Assembly (NCBI RefSeq): GCF_000472925.1
Contig: NZ_AXAS01000003.1
Location: forward strand, 124,322 to 188,321
DNA: 64,000 nt
Source of the DNA: Bradyrhizobium sp. Ec3.3
GTDB lineage: Bacteria > Pseudomonadota > Alphaproteobacteria > Rhizobiales > Xanthobacteraceae
Reading direction: 5' to 3'
In this document: positions 25,939 through 36,103 of the stretch, piece after piece
Position numbering within the stretch: position 1 is the stretch's first letter
How the letters are laid out: each line of letters starts with the position of its first letter
Translations under genes and position numbers: made by a program
The notes under the pieces: generated by a model
What the model was told of the DNA's origin: nothing
The model's database searches: none
Seen by the model: the letters and a program-made list of their open reading frames with translations, nothing else

Positions 25939-27353
25939 CCGGCAACTCCCTGCTTTGCGGCGCGGCTAACCGACAACACGAACCGCTCCACCTCGGCCTG
26001 ATCGTTCTTCATCACCTTCATGTGTTCGGATTTGGTCATCAAGCCGTCGAGCCAGGCCGGCAATTGCGGCCGCATGCTGCAGGCGGCCTCGACCGCGTCG
26101 GGGAATTTGGCGGGATGCGCGGTGGACAGCACGATATTGGGCACCGTCGTGTCCGTGGTGTCGCGATCGGCCACCGCGAGGGCCACTGCGGTATGGGGAT
26201 CGACGAGCTCGCCGGCCTCACGCCAGGCGGCACGGATCGCAGCCGAGGTTTCGGTCTCGTCCGCGCGGCCGGCATCGAACTCCTCGCGGATCGCAGCGAG
26301 CGTTGCGTCGGGCAGCACGAAGCGTCCCGACTGCTTCAGCGAATCCATCAGCCGGCGGACGCCGGCCGCATCGCGCCGGCTCGCCTCGAACATCAGCCGC
26401 TCGAAGTTCGAGGAGATCTGGATGTCCATCGAGGGCGACGCGGTGGCGTGCACCTCGCGCACTTCGTAGATGCCGGTCTTGAGCGTGCGCGCCAGGATGT
26501 CGTTGACATTGGCGGCGATGCGCAAGGTGCGCACCGGAAGCCCCATGCGCTTGGCGACGTAGCCCGCAAAGATGTCGCCGAAATTGCCGGTCGGCACCGT
26601 GAAATCGACCTGCCGCGCCGGCGCGCCCACCGCGACCGCGGAGGTGAAGTAGTAGACCACCTGCGCCACGATGCGCGCCCAGTTGATCGAGTTGACTCCG
26701 GACAGAGCGACGGTGTCGCGGAAGCGGTGATGGTTGAACATCCCCTTCACCAGCGCCTGGCAATCGTCGAACGTGCCTTCGATGGCGAGCGCATGCACGT
26801 TGGCGGCGCCCGTCGTCGTCATCATGCGCTGCTGCACGTTGGAGACGCGGTTGTGCGGAAACAGCACGATGAGGTCGACATTCTCCAGGCCCGCGAAGGC
26901 TTCGACGGCGGCGCCGCCGGTGTCGCCTGAGGTCGCGACCGCGATGGTGGTGCGCTGGCCGCGCTTGGCGAGGACGTGATCCATCAGCCGCGAGATCAGC
27001 TGCATCGCGACGTCCTTGAAGGCGAGCGTCGGACCGTGAAACAGCTCCAGCACGAATTGATGCGGCGACATCTGGCGCAGCGGCACCACGGCCGGGTGGC
27101 GGAAGGTGGCATAGGCCTCGTTCGCCATGCGGCCGAGATCGGCATCCGAGATCTCACCGCCGGTGAACGGGCGGATCACGTCGACCGCGACCTCCCAATA
27201 GGGACGGCCGAAGAATCCCGCGATCGTCTCTGGCGAGAGCTGCGGCCAGGCGAGGGGCACATAGAGCCCGCCATCGCGGGCAAGCCCGGTCAGCATCACG
27301 TCGCAGAAGCCAAGCTCGGGGGCCTCGCCCCGTGTGGAGATATATCGAGTCAA
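25935..27353 (-). CDS. thrC: threonine synthase
   Basis: 472 residues. A PLP enzyme that converts O-phosphohomoserine to threonine. The Schiff-base Lys is in FHGPTLAFKDVAMQ at about residue 113. Other motifs are VATSGDTGGAAVEAFAG and VPTGNFGDIFAGYVAKRMG. The start is a TTG at 27353: GGAGGG lies 6 nt upstream and the product begins TRYISTRGEAPELGF like family members. The frame reaches 27365, where an alternative TTG lies within the ribosome site itself. Confidence 0.95.
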   Translation of the reverse strand: MTRYISTRGEAPELGFCDVMLTGLARDGGLYVPLAWPQLSPETIAGFFGRPYWEVAVDVIRPFTGGEISDADLGRMANEAYATFRHPAVVPLRQMSPHQFVLELFHGPTLAFKDVAMQLISRLMDHVLAKRGQRTTIAVATSGDTGGAAVEAFAGLENVDLIVLFPHNRVSNVQQRMMTTTGAANVHALAIEGTFDDCQALVKGMFNHHRFRDTVALSGVNSINWARIVAQVVYYFTSAVAVGAPARQVDFTVPTGNFGDIFAGYVAKRMGLPVRTLRIAANVNDILARTLKTGIYEVREVHATASPSMDIQISSNFERLMFEASRRDAAGVRRLMDSLKQSGRFVLPDATLAAIREEFDAGRADETETSAAIRAAWREAGELVDPHTAVALAVADRDTTDTTVPNIVLSTAHPAKFPDAVEAACSMRPQLPAWLDGLMTKSEHMKVMKNDQAEVERFVLSVSRAAKQGVAG

Positions 27354-27502
27354 ACCGCCCTCCAAAGGCCGGCCGATCGCCTAAACCTTTGATTTTAATG
27401 AAGTTACTTTCTCTTGCCGCAGCAAGCTGGAGGGCACCATAAAGCGTTTTGCCGCATCGGGAAACCGCTTCCCGTGTCGCCCCCGGCCTAAAGCGGCGCA
27501 AG

Positions 27503-27530
27503 AAAAAGGGCTGCGGCGATGCCGCAGCCC
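27503..27530 (-). terminator. intrinsic terminator of the micro-gene unit
   Basis: Read on the minus strand: GGGCTGCGGC, loop ATC, GCCGCAGCCC, then TTTTTCTT. A 10-bp perfect stem beginning 20 nt after the small ORF stop. Confidence 0.9.
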
Positions 27531-27550
27531 TCTCCTGGAAGGGTCTGTCG

Positions 27551-27646
27551 TTACGTGTGCAGACCGGTTTTACCCATGTTCAGAGGCCGGTTCGTGGGCC
27601 AGGGCCTCGTCAAATCATTCGCCGTGAGCTTTTGGTCGGGTGTCAT
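27551..27646 (-). CDS. 31-residue ORF in an EcfG-promoter unit (or sRNA)
   Basis: An ATG-to-TAA reading of 31 codons starts MTPDQKLTAND and ends NMGKTGLHT. It has tandem Pro-rich RPWPTNRP, a C-terminal MGKTG and no membrane segment. About 70% of third positions are G or C. I do not recognise the product. It lies between an EcfG-type promoter (27664-27688) and an intrinsic terminator (27503-27530), a unit of about 155 nt. The predicted leader is only about 10 nt with a poor SD (GATGAG next to the ATG), so a non-coding RNA with an incidental ORF is a serious alternative. Confidence 0.4.
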   Translation of the reverse strand: MTPDQKLTANDLTRPWPTNRPLNMGKTGLHT

Positions 27647-27663
27647 CTCATCGTCAAGGGAAA

Positions 27664-27688
27664 AACGGTTTGCGCCGGAGAACGTTCC
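27664..27688 (-). promoter_or_regulatory. EcfG-type general-stress promoter
   Basis: On the minus strand GGAAC (27688-27684), 16 bp, then CGTT (27667-27664). This matches GGAAC-N16/17-CGTT, the promoter read by EcfG sigma factors under PhyR-NepR control in rhizobia. It points at the 31-codon ORF and a terminator. Confidence 0.7.
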
Positions 27689-27808
27689 AACTTTTCCCGC
27701 AACCTGCCAAAGCGATGATCGCGGATCGCGCTCCGCTTTGAAGCTCGGCGTGACACGCCTGCTATTTTTTCCCGCCGCTGGAAGGCCGTTCAGTTGGGAC
27801 GACCGAAC

Positions 27809-28453
27809 TCAGTTCATCCCGACCGCCACCGCGATCCGGATCAGGTCAGAGTGGTTTTTCGCGCCAAGCTTCTGCTTCAACAGCGACGTGGTGTTGGCGA
27901 CGGTCTTGTAGGAGATGCCGAGCGCTTCGGCGACCTCGACGATCTTGTCGCCGCGCCCTAACAGCCGCAGGATTTCCAATTCCCGCGGCGTCATCTGCGA
28001 GGCCGGGTTCGCCTTGATCGCCGCGCCGGAAAAGGTCACGGCCTCCGCGAGTTGCGGCGAGATGAAATTGTCGCCGGCCGCGACCTTGCGCACCGCCTTG
28101 ACCAGGATCTTGATGTCGTCGCCCTTGGAGACATAGCCCTGTGCGCCCATCTCGACCGCCCGGACCACAAAAGCCGGATCGTCGTTGGTGCTGAGCATGA
28201 TGATCTTGGCGTCCGGATCGTCCTTGCGGATACGGCGCATCAGCTCGAAGCCGGAGACGTCAGGCAGGCTGATGTCGATCAGGGTGACGTCGGGACGCTT
28301 GCTGACGAAGGCGCGGTGACCGGACTTTGCATCACTGGCCTCGTCGATCCGGATCGAGTGATCTGACGCGAACAGCGACCTGCAGCCGAATACGACGACC
28401 GGATGGTCGTCGACGATCAATATCCGCGTGGCCGGCTTGACGATGTCTTGCAT
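27809..28453 (-). CDS. orphan NarL/FixJ-type response regulator
   Basis: 214 residues. The receiver has DD near 15, Asp60 (LIDISLPDVSG), a Thr/Ser switch (LSTNDD) and Lys (YVSKGDD). A C-terminal LuxR HTH follows (MTPRELEILRLLGRGDKIVE, VAEALGISYKTVANTTSLLK). There is no kinase nearby. The ATG at 28453 is preferred to an in-frame TTG at 28474. The target is unknown. The next unit downstream on the same strand is the EcfG-promoter micro-unit, which has its own promoter. Confidence 0.9.
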   Translation of the reverse strand: MQDIVKPATRILIVDDHPVVVFGCRSLFASDHSIRIDEASDAKSGHRAFVSKRPDVTLIDISLPDVSGFELMRRIRKDDPDAKIIMLSTNDDPAFVVRAVEMGAQGYVSKGDDIKILVKAVRKVAAGDNFISPQLAEAVTFSGAAIKANPASQMTPRELEILRLLGRGDKIVEVAEALGISYKTVANTTSLLKQKLGAKNHSDLIRIAVAVGMN

Positions 28454-28607
28454 TGTTCGTGCTCGCTTTCCCAAACAGATAAGCCAGCGGGAACAAATGG
28501 AAAGAGTGAAAATGCGACCTGCGTTAGAATTTAACTAAATGGGGAAGACCCTACGTGCATCTGGCTGCGCCCGTTTGCATATTTGGCGGCGCGGGGCCAT
28601 TCCCCCG

Positions 28608-28973
28608 CTAGCAGGCAGAGCAGTCCATCGGATTCTGCCGCGCCGGCGCGCAGGTGGTCCGGGAAATCTTGCCATCGGCGCTGAAGCCGAAGCTGGCGCG
28701 GATGCGCAACGAGCCGGCAATCGAATATTCGAGCTCGACGCCCTGCGGCGCGGGGCTGATGTCCTCGAGCCCGAATCCGGCAGAGGAGAGTGCCCCAAGC
28801 CGCGATCCCCAATAAGCTTCGAGCTCGCTGCGGCCGTGGTAGAGATGCGTGCCCCCGCATTGGCATTCGAGGCTGGCATCATCGGTGTAGAGATCGATCA
28901 GCGACCTGAGGTCGCCCTTGCGACAGGCGTCCAGCCAGTCGACGACAATGCCCATCTGGTCGAAGTCACTCAC
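28608..28973 (-). CDS. NTF2-like/SnoaL-type protein
   Basis: About 121 residues. The cone fold of nuclear-transport-factor-2-like proteins is indicated by WLDACRKGDLRSLIDLYTDD, ASLEC, the mid-helix GRSELEAYWGSRLG and a beta half LEYSIAGSLRIRASFGFSAD. It is rich in Cys (CQCGG; TCAPARQNPMDCSAC), unusual for the fold, so metal or disulfide roles are possible. The GTG at 28973 has GGGATGG upstream; the ATG at 28955 is the alternative. Confidence 0.7.
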   Translation of the reverse strand: MSDFDQMGIVVDWLDACRKGDLRSLIDLYTDDASLECQCGGTHLYHGRSELEAYWGSRLGALSSAGFGLEDISPAPQGVELEYSIAGSLRIRASFGFSADGKISRTTCAPARQNPMDCSAC

Positions 28974-29089
28974 GCGTCCATCCCGATCTGCTAACGCGAA
29001 TTCGTTTCGCGGCTTTTGGCCACAGTCGCGAATGAACGCTGAATGGTAAAGCCCGGAAGATTCCGGGTTCCGCCGCGGAAACCGGTGGA

Positions 29090-29845
29090 TCAGCTCCGCC
29101 GCCGTCCCCTCACCCATACGCCGAACGCGATCAGCACCGCGGCGGCGAGCGTGAACCAGGTGATGGCGTATTGCAGATGATCATCCTTCAGATGCACGTC
29201 GAGCGGTCCGGGACGCGGGATGCCGTTCTCGGGCGCAGGCTGTTCCAGATCGATGTAGAATGGTGCGACCGCGCCCCAGCCGAGCGCACTTGCCATCAGA
29301 TGCTGATCGCGCACGAACCACAGCCGCTTGGTGCGATTCTCCGCAGGCGTGAGCCAGCCCGGCGCTTCCGGAAAACGCAAGTATCCGGTGAGCGCGACCG
29401 GCCCGCCGGTGACGAGCTTGGTTACAGCACGATCCTCGACGGACCGATCCTGCATCGTATTCTCGACGAAGCCGGCATCGATCACGATCATCTCGCCGGT
29501 CGGCAGCCGTGCCGGCAGGAAGGCCCAGGTGCCGGGACCGGCGGCATCCTTGCGCACGGCCGAGCCGGAGCTGTAGACCATGGCGTCTGGAAGCGGCGCG
29601 TAGGTGGCCGTGAAGCTCACGCGGCGGAACTCGTCATTGGCCGCGTTGAGCGTGCTCCACTGTAGAGGCGGCGGCAGCGCGACCGGCGGCGCTGCAAGAC
29701 GCTCGGTCAGCGCTGCGATCAATTCATGCTTGGCGACGCGGCGCTGCAATTGCCAGACACCGAGCGCGATGAAGGCTGCGATCATGGCGAGCGTGAACAG
29801 GCCAAAGCCCACCACGCCGCGGCGGCGCGTCGCGGTCCCGTTCAT
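29090..29845 (-). CDS. SURF1 family cytochrome oxidase assembly protein
   Basis: 251 residues. Two helices near the ends (GVVGFGLFTLAMIAAFIALG and YAITWFTLAAAVLIAFGVWV) frame a periplasmic domain. Family motifs are GVWQLQRRVAKHELI near the start, LPTGEMIVIDAGFV and a C-terminal HLQYAITWF. SURF1 inserts heme a into subunit I of aa3 oxidase. Its start overlaps the DUF983 stop by 4 nt, and the oxidase operon lies just upstream. Confidence 0.95.
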   Translation of the reverse strand: MNGTATRRRGVVGFGLFTLAMIAAFIALGVWQLQRRVAKHELIAALTERLAAPPVALPPPLQWSTLNAANDEFRRVSFTATYAPLPDAMVYSSGSAVRKDAAGPGTWAFLPARLPTGEMIVIDAGFVENTMQDRSVEDRAVTKLVTGGPVALTGYLRFPEAPGWLTPAENRTKRLWFVRDQHLMASALGWGAVAPFYIDLEQPAPENGIPRPGPLDVHLKDDHLQYAITWFTLAAAVLIAFGVWVRGRRRS

Positions 29846-30228
29846 TTCGCGCGATCGACCAGCCGGCCCGGCGCCGCCTTGTGGTGGAATTGCAGCGCGA
29901 TCAACAGAGACTTCATGGCGCGCAGCGGCAACAGCGTGGTGGCCAGGATCAGCGGCAGCCACAGCACCGCATGCAGCCAGAACGGCGGCTGGTATTTGAC
30001 CTCGACGATCAGCGCGCAGGCCACCACGATAGCGCCGGCCAGCATGATGATGAAGATCGCCGGCCCGTCGCCGGAATCGATGAAGGCGTAATCGAGGCCA
30101 CAGACCTCACACGACGGAGCGAGCGTGAGAAAGCCTGCATAGAGCTTGCCCCGTCCGCAGCGCGGGCATTTGCAGGCAAGTCCGCGCATCGCGCTCTGGA
30201 AAACGGTCGTGGGAGGATACTCGGTCAT
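29842..30228 (-). CDS. DUF983 membrane protein
   Basis: 128 residues. The N-terminal zinc-ribbon-like CKCPRCGRGKL ... CEVCGLDY is followed by two membrane helices (PAIFIIMLAGAIVVACALIV and WLHAVLWLPLILATTLLPL). DUF983 proteins regularly sit next to surf1 and cox genes and probably help oxidase biogenesis. The ATG at 30228 is chosen for its position before TEYPPTTVFQSAMRG. Confidence 0.9.
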   Translation of the reverse strand: MTEYPPTTVFQSAMRGLACKCPRCGRGKLYAGFLTLAPSCEVCGLDYAFIDSGDGPAIFIIMLAGAIVVACALIVEVKYQPPFWLHAVLWLPLILATTLLPLRAMKSLLIALQFHHKAAPGRLVDRAK

Positions 30229-30255
30229 GCACTTTCCTTCGCCTCTCCCCACCTT

Positions 30256-30289
30256 AAGCAAAAGGGGCGGCCCTTGAGGCCGCCCCTTT
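30256..30289 (-). terminator. intrinsic terminator after coxC
   Basis: AAAGGGGCGGCC and its complement form a perfect 12-bp stem with a 5-nt loop. On the minus strand it is followed by TTTTGCTT. It separates coxC from DUF983-surf1, which may be read through or have their own promoter. Confidence 0.85.
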
Positions 30290-30309
30290 GTATCACGATC
30301 GACGGGGCG

Positions 30310-31206
30310 TTAATGCGCTCCGTGGGCCATGGTCTCGGCGCCGCGACCCCAGACGTAGATGCAGATGAACAGGAACAGCCAGACCACGTCGACGAAGTGC
30401 CAGTACCAGGCGGCAAACTCGAAGCCGAGGTGCTGCTTCGGCGTGAAGTGACCGGCATAGGCGCGCGCCAGGCACACCAGCAGGAACACGGTGCCGACCA
30501 GCACGTGGAAACCGTGGAAGCCGGTCGCCATGAAGAAGGTCGCGCCGTAGATGTTGCCGGCAAAGGAGAACGCGGCGTGGCTGTACTCATAGGCCTGCAC
30601 GCAGGTAAAGGTCGCGCCCAGGAGCACGGTAAGGATCAGACCGTACTTGAGGCCCTGGCGGTCGTTCTCCAGCAGCGCATGGTGCGCCCAGGTCGCGGTG
30701 GTGCCGGAGGTCAGGAGGATCAGCGTGTTGAGGAGCGGCAGGTGCCAGGGATCGAAGGTCTCGATGCCGTGCGGCGGCCAGGTGCCGGGCACGCTGCAGG
30801 CGCCGGCCGCGGTGCCCAGTCCGCAACCGAAGACTGCGTCACGGGTGGCCTGGATGGAGAAGTCGGGGAACAGCGCCGAGTTGAAGAAGGCCCAGAACCA
30901 GGCGACGAAGAACATCACCTCGGAGGCGATGAACAGGATCATGCCGTAGCGGTGGTGCAGCTGCACGACGCGGGTGTGGTCGCCCTTGTACTGGGCTTCC
31001 CTGATCACGTCGCCCCACCAGCTCGCCATGGTGTAGAGCACGCCGACGGTGCCGAAGCCGAAGATGATCGGCGCAGCCGCGAACATGTGGTGCATCCAGG
31101 CGATGGCGCCGAATGCCATGACGAAGGCCGAGACCGAGCCGACGGCCGGCCACGGAGACGGATCGACCAAGTGATAGTCGTGATGCTTGCCTTGCGCGGT
31201 CGCCAT
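30310..31206 (-). CDS. coxC: aa3 cytochrome c oxidase subunit III
   Basis: 298 residues, seven helices. The start is [20 protein letters not shown]. Conserved segments include [13 protein letters not shown] sequence ([20 protein letters not shown]), [35 protein letters not shown] and the C-terminal [20 protein letters not shown]. An ATG at 31206 is used. Confidence 0.96.
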   Translation of the reverse strand: MATAQGKHHDYHLVDPSPWPAVGSVSAFVMAFGAIAWMHHMFAAAPIIFGFGTVGVLYTMASWWGDVIREAQYKGDHTRVVQLHHRYGMILFIASEVMFFVAWFWAFFNSALFPDFSIQATRDAVFGCGLGTAAGACSVPGTWPPHGIETFDPWHLPLLNTLILLTSGTTATWAHHALLENDRQGLKYGLILTVLLGATFTCVQAYEYSHAAFSFAGNIYGATFFMATGFHGFHVLVGTVFLLVCLARAYAGHFTPKQHLGFEFAAWYWHFVDVVWLFLFICIYVWGRGAETMAHGAH

Positions 31207-31283
31207 TTCCGTCTCTCTCCTTAGCCCGTGCCCGTCAGGCACTTATCCCCTTTAATTCCAATCCCCGGATCTGAGCCCGGCGA

Positions 31284-31934
31284 TCAAAGATTGCCTTTGC
31301 GCTTGTCATCCTCGCCGGATGCGAGCGGCTTCACCGCCGGCTCGCGCACCGGATAGAACGTATAGGACAGCGTGATCGTGCCCAGCCCGTCATTGTCGTG
31401 ATCATCGATGATCGATGGATCGACATAGAACACCACGGGCATCTCCCGCTTCTCGCCGGGCGCCATGGTCTGCTCGGTGAAGCAGAAGCAGTTGATCTTC
31501 TGGAAATAGGACCCGACCGTCAGCGGCGCGACATTGTAGGCCGCTTGCCCCGCGGTGGTGCGCGCGGCCTGGTTGGTCACGGTGTAGTAGACGGTCGTGA
31601 CCTGGCCGACATTGACCTCGATCTCGGTCTGCTCGGGCTCGAACTTCCAGGGCAGGCCCGGCGCGACGTTGGAATCGAAGCGCACCGCGATCTTGCGCGC
31701 GATCGGCCCGGCGGTAGGCGCGGAGGTCGCGACTTGAGTGGTGCCGTTGAAGCCGGTGGCGCGGCAGAACCAGTTGTAGAACGGCACGGCCGCGTAGGAG
31801 GCGCCGACCATCAGTGCGACCACGCCGCCACAGATCGAGGCGACCAGTGCGTCGCGGCCAAGACCGTTGAAAAGACCACGCCCCTTCGTGGCCCTTCGGC
31901 TCTCATCCCGCGATATGGTCGGCTTCTGATCCAT
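31284..31934 (-). CDS. ctaG: cytochrome c oxidase assembly protein CtaG (Cox11)
   Basis: 216 residues. One N-terminal helix ([20 protein letters not shown]) anchors a periplasmic domain. The copper-binding CFCF motif (Cys149, Cys151 in INCFCFTEQ) and a conserved Cys57 (YNWFCRATG) are present. It delivers Cu(B) to subunit I. It starts 5 nt after a small membrane ORF, within the cox operon. Confidence 0.96.
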   Translation of the reverse strand: MDQKPTISRDESRRATKGRGLFNGLGRDALVASICGGVVALMVGASYAAVPFYNWFCRATGFNGTTQVATSAPTAGPIARKIAVRFDSNVAPGLPWKFEPEQTEIEVNVGQVTTVYYTVTNQAARTTAGQAAYNVAPLTVGSYFQKINCFCFTEQTMAPGEKREMPVVFYVDPSIIDDHDNDGLGTITLSYTFYPVREPAVKPLASGEDDKRKGNL

Positions 31935-31939
31935 CTTTC

Positions 31940-32104
31940 CTACAATGGCCGAACTAGCACCGCTGGTCCCTTGACCATGGTGACCGCGAAAAACAGCACC
32001 ACGAGCACGCCGAGCGCGAGCGCGATCGCGATCGAGCGCTGACGGCGGCTCCTCTTCTGCGCCTCGGTGAGGACGATTCCATCTGGCTCGGGTTTGTCGG
32101 GCAT
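31940..32104 (-). CDS. 54-residue membrane protein in the cox operon (CoxF-like)
   Basis: An ATG at 32104 and TAG at 31940-31942 give 54 codons: a polar N-terminus ([16 protein letters not shown]), a basic patch KRSRRQR, one helix ([19 protein letters not shown]) and a short tail. It fits exactly between ctaB (starting 7 nt away) and ctaG (5 nt), so it is translated as part of the operon. Small single-helix ORFs at this position are often called CoxF in rhizobia; the function is unproven and probably assembly related. Confidence 0.85.
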   Translation of the reverse strand: MPDKPEPDGIVLTEAQKRSRRQRSIAIALALGVLVVLFFAVTMVKGPAVLVRPL

Positions 32105-32111
32105 GCCAGCG

Positions 32112-33050
32112 TCATGCGCCCCCTACCATCGGAGCAAGGGCGCGGAACACGACCTCGGCGAGCAGGGTCGCGAACAGCGCGAACAGATAAAGAATCGAGA
32201 AAGCAAACAATTTGCGCGTCGCTCGCAGCGACTGGCTGCGCTCGCGCCGCATATAGACGTTGATGGCGAGCACCAGCATGCCGGCGCCGAGCACCAGCGA
32301 GGTGACGCCGTAGATCCAGTCGAAATAACCGAGCGCCCAGGGCGCCGCCGCCACCGCGATCAGGACGACGGTGTAGAGCAGGATCTGCAGCCGCGTCGCG
32401 TCGGGACCGGAGACGTTGGGCAGCATCGGGATGCCGGCACGGGCGTAATCGTCGGAGCGGAACAGCGCCAGCGCCCAGAAGTGCGGCGGAGTCCAGAAGA
32501 AGATGATGAGGAACAGGAGCAGCGGCTCGACGTCGACCGTGCCGGTCACTGCGGCCCAGGCGACCACCGGCGGCAGCGCGCCGGCGGCGCCGCCGATCAC
32601 GATGTTCTGCGCGGTCCAGCGCTTCAACAGCATCGTGTAGATCACGACGTAGAAGAAGATGGTGAAGGCAAGCAGCGCGCCCGCGATCCAGTTGACGAGA
32701 ATGCCGAGCGTCATCACCGAGAAGAAGGCGAGCGTCATGCCGAAGGTCATCGCCTCGGGCTTGGTGATGCGGCCGCGCGGGATCGGCCGGTTCGCGGTGC
32801 GCGACATCTTGGCATCGATGTCGCCTTCCAGCGCCATGTTCAGCGCACCGGAGGCGCCGGCGCCGACCGCGATGCAGAGCAGCGAGGTGATCGCGAGCAC
32901 GGGGTGGAAATGCCCGGGCGCCAGCATCAGCCCGACCAGCGCGGTGAAGATCACGAGCGACATCACCCGCGGCTTCAAGAGCGCGATGTAGTCGCCGACC
33001 TCCGCCTCGGAGATCCTGATATCGACAGCGTTCTGATCGAGGACCGACAC
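32112..33050 (-). CDS. ctaB: heme o synthase (protoheme IX farnesyltransferase)
   Basis: 312 residues, a UbiA-fold integral membrane enzyme that adds the farnesyl chain to heme b. The first Asp-rich motif lies in [20 protein letters not shown] with RPIPRGRI. The second is the [15 protein letters not shown] region. Nine helices are predictable from the hydrophobic runs. It lies downstream of coxA. Confidence 0.96.
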   Translation of the reverse strand: MSVLDQNAVDIRISEAEVGDYIALLKPRVMSLVIFTALVGLMLAPGHFHPVLAITSLLCIAVGAGASGALNMALEGDIDAKMSRTANRPIPRGRITKPEAMTFGMTLAFFSVMTLGILVNWIAGALLAFTIFFYVVIYTMLLKRWTAQNIVIGGAAGALPPVVAWAAVTGTVDVEPLLLFLIIFFWTPPHFWALALFRSDDYARAGIPMLPNVSGPDATRLQILLYTVVLIAVAAAPWALGYFDWIYGVTSLVLGAGMLVLAINVYMRRERSQSLRATRKLFAFSILYLFALFATLLAEVVFRALAPMVGGA

Positions 33051-33075
33051 TTAAACCTACTCGCTTCGTTATAGA

Positions 33076-33104
33076 GCCGCGGCGCCCGTAACAGGCGCCG
33101 CGGC
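33076..33104. repeat. strong GC hairpin between coxA and ctaB
   Basis: GCCGCGGCGCC (33076-33086) and its exact complement (33094-33104) flank a 7-nt loop. No U-tract follows on the minus strand, so it is better read as a processing or stability element that could set the ratio of structural to assembly proteins. Confidence 0.7.
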
Positions 33105-33114
33105 GAAGGGTTGC

Positions 33115-34809
<1,695 letters not shown>

Positions 34810-35649
34810 TTACTGCGCCGGGCCGGCCGCGGAGGCGTAAGTGCTCGTGCCACCGCTCGCAAATTTCTTCTTCGCCGTATCAACCCAGGAGGCGAATTCC
34901 TGGTCGCTGACCACGCGAATCGCGATCGGCATGAAGGCATGGTCCTTGCCGCAGAGCTCCGAGCACTGGCCGTAATACATGCCGGTCTTGGTCGCCTTGA
35001 ACCAGGTCTCGTTCAGGCGGCCCGGAATCGCGTCGATCTTGACGCCGAAGGCCGGCAACGCGAAGGCGTGGATGACGTCGGCGCCGGTGGTCTGGACGCG
35101 AATCACCTTGTTGACCGGCACCACCATCTCGTTGTCGACGCCGAGCAGGCGGGGCTGCTTGTCCTGCGCCATCAGCGAGTCGAACTCGAACTTGCCGTTG
35201 TCCGGATAGGCGTAGGACCAGTACCACTGCTTGCCGGTGGCCTTGATGGTCAGGTCCGCCTTCGGCACGTCGAGCTCGAGGAACAGGAGGCGGAACGACG
35301 GCACCGCAATGCCGACCAGGATCAGCACCGGCACCAGCGTCCAGAGCACCTCGATCAGCGTGTTGTGGGTGGTCCGCGACGGCACCGGATTGGCCCTCGC
35401 GTTGAACTTCACGACCACGATCACCAGCAGCGCAAGCACGAACAGCGTGATCACGGTGATGAGCACGAACAGGAAATTGTGGAACCAGACGATGTTGTCC
35501 ATCACCGGGGAACCGGATTGCTGGAGTGTCCACTCCCACGGCGCCGGCTGACCCAGCTCGGCAAATGCCGCGCCACCAGTGGCCAGCGTCAGGCCAGCTA
35601 CGGCCAATCCCAGCAAGTGCCGGCCCATCCGGCCCATCGACATCCTCAT
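34810..35649 (-). CDS. coxB: aa3 cytochrome c oxidase subunit II
   Basis: 279 residues. A signal peptide (residues about 1-30, ending GGAAFA) and two helices (IVWFHNFLFVLITVITLFVL; LVPVLILVGIAVPSFRLLF) precede the cupredoxin domain. The CuA ligands are visible: His194 (VIHAFALP), Cys229, Glu231, Cys233, His237 and Met240 in QCSELCGKDHAFMPI. There is no C-terminal cytochrome c domain, so it is an aa3-type rather than caa3. First gene of the cox operon. Confidence 0.97.
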   Translation of the reverse strand: MRMSMGRMGRHLLGLAVAGLTLATGGAAFAELGQPAPWEWTLQQSGSPVMDNIVWFHNFLFVLITVITLFVLALLVIVVVKFNARANPVPSRTTHNTLIEVLWTLVPVLILVGIAVPSFRLLFLELDVPKADLTIKATGKQWYWSYAYPDNGKFEFDSLMAQDKQPRLLGVDNEMVVPVNKVIRVQTTGADVIHAFALPAFGVKIDAIPGRLNETWFKATKTGMYYGQCSELCGKDHAFMPIAIRVVSDQEFASWVDTAKKKFASGGTSTYASAAGPAQ

Positions 35650-35656
35650 GCCGCTC

Positions 35657-35708
35657 GCGCTCCCCTTACGAAATCACCCCAATGCGCTCCCCTATTTTTG
35701 GGGAACGC
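35657..35708 (-). promoter_or_regulatory. possible alternative-hairpin leader of coxB
   Basis: On the minus strand GCGTTCCCC (35708-35700) can pair with GGGGAGCGC at 35692-35684 (8 of 9 pairs plus one G-U). The identical GGGGAGCGC recurs at 35665-35657, where it contains the coxB ribosome site 10 nt before the ATG. The two pairings exclude each other. Confidence 0.45.
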
Positions 35709-36103
35709 TTATTCGATCCGCCCGTCCGACAAACCGCCGCGCAAGAATACCTCTAAGAGGAATTGGGGCCAGATCGCTAGAACGCCGAAATCAAGCCTCT
35801 CAAACCATAATTCTTGATGTATCGCAATGCAGTCTTGAGCCCGGTCTGCCAGCCATCACACGCAAGATATTTCAGACAAAATGAGCGGTCCCGGGAGTGT
35901 CGCGGCTTGACAGCAGGATTGCCCGCTGTAGGCACTGATCGGCCGCCCCCGCAGGAGCCTGATTCGCGCGGGAAAAAGGCGACCGGCGCGGCGCGAGATT
36001 TGCTTGTTGGTTGCTTGGGATCCGCCTTCAAGCCGCCGTCATTTCCGTACCTGAGTGAAAGCGAAGCCGCCCAAGCAGGTTGCGAACAGAGGGATCGACC
36101 CCG
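35709..36103. other. intergenic region between coxB and the IalB-like gene
   Basis: About 395 bp with no convincing gene. It contains a short palindrome CCTCTAAGAGG near 35753 and a TTGACA word at 35907-35912 on the plus strand with only a poor -10 after it. The long plus frame crossing it overlaps the IalB-like gene out of frame. Confidence 0.5.

Noticed and set aside
35907..35934. TTGACA as promoter of the IalB-like gene
   Set aside because: No acceptable -10 hexamer at 16-18 bp; left as unassigned.
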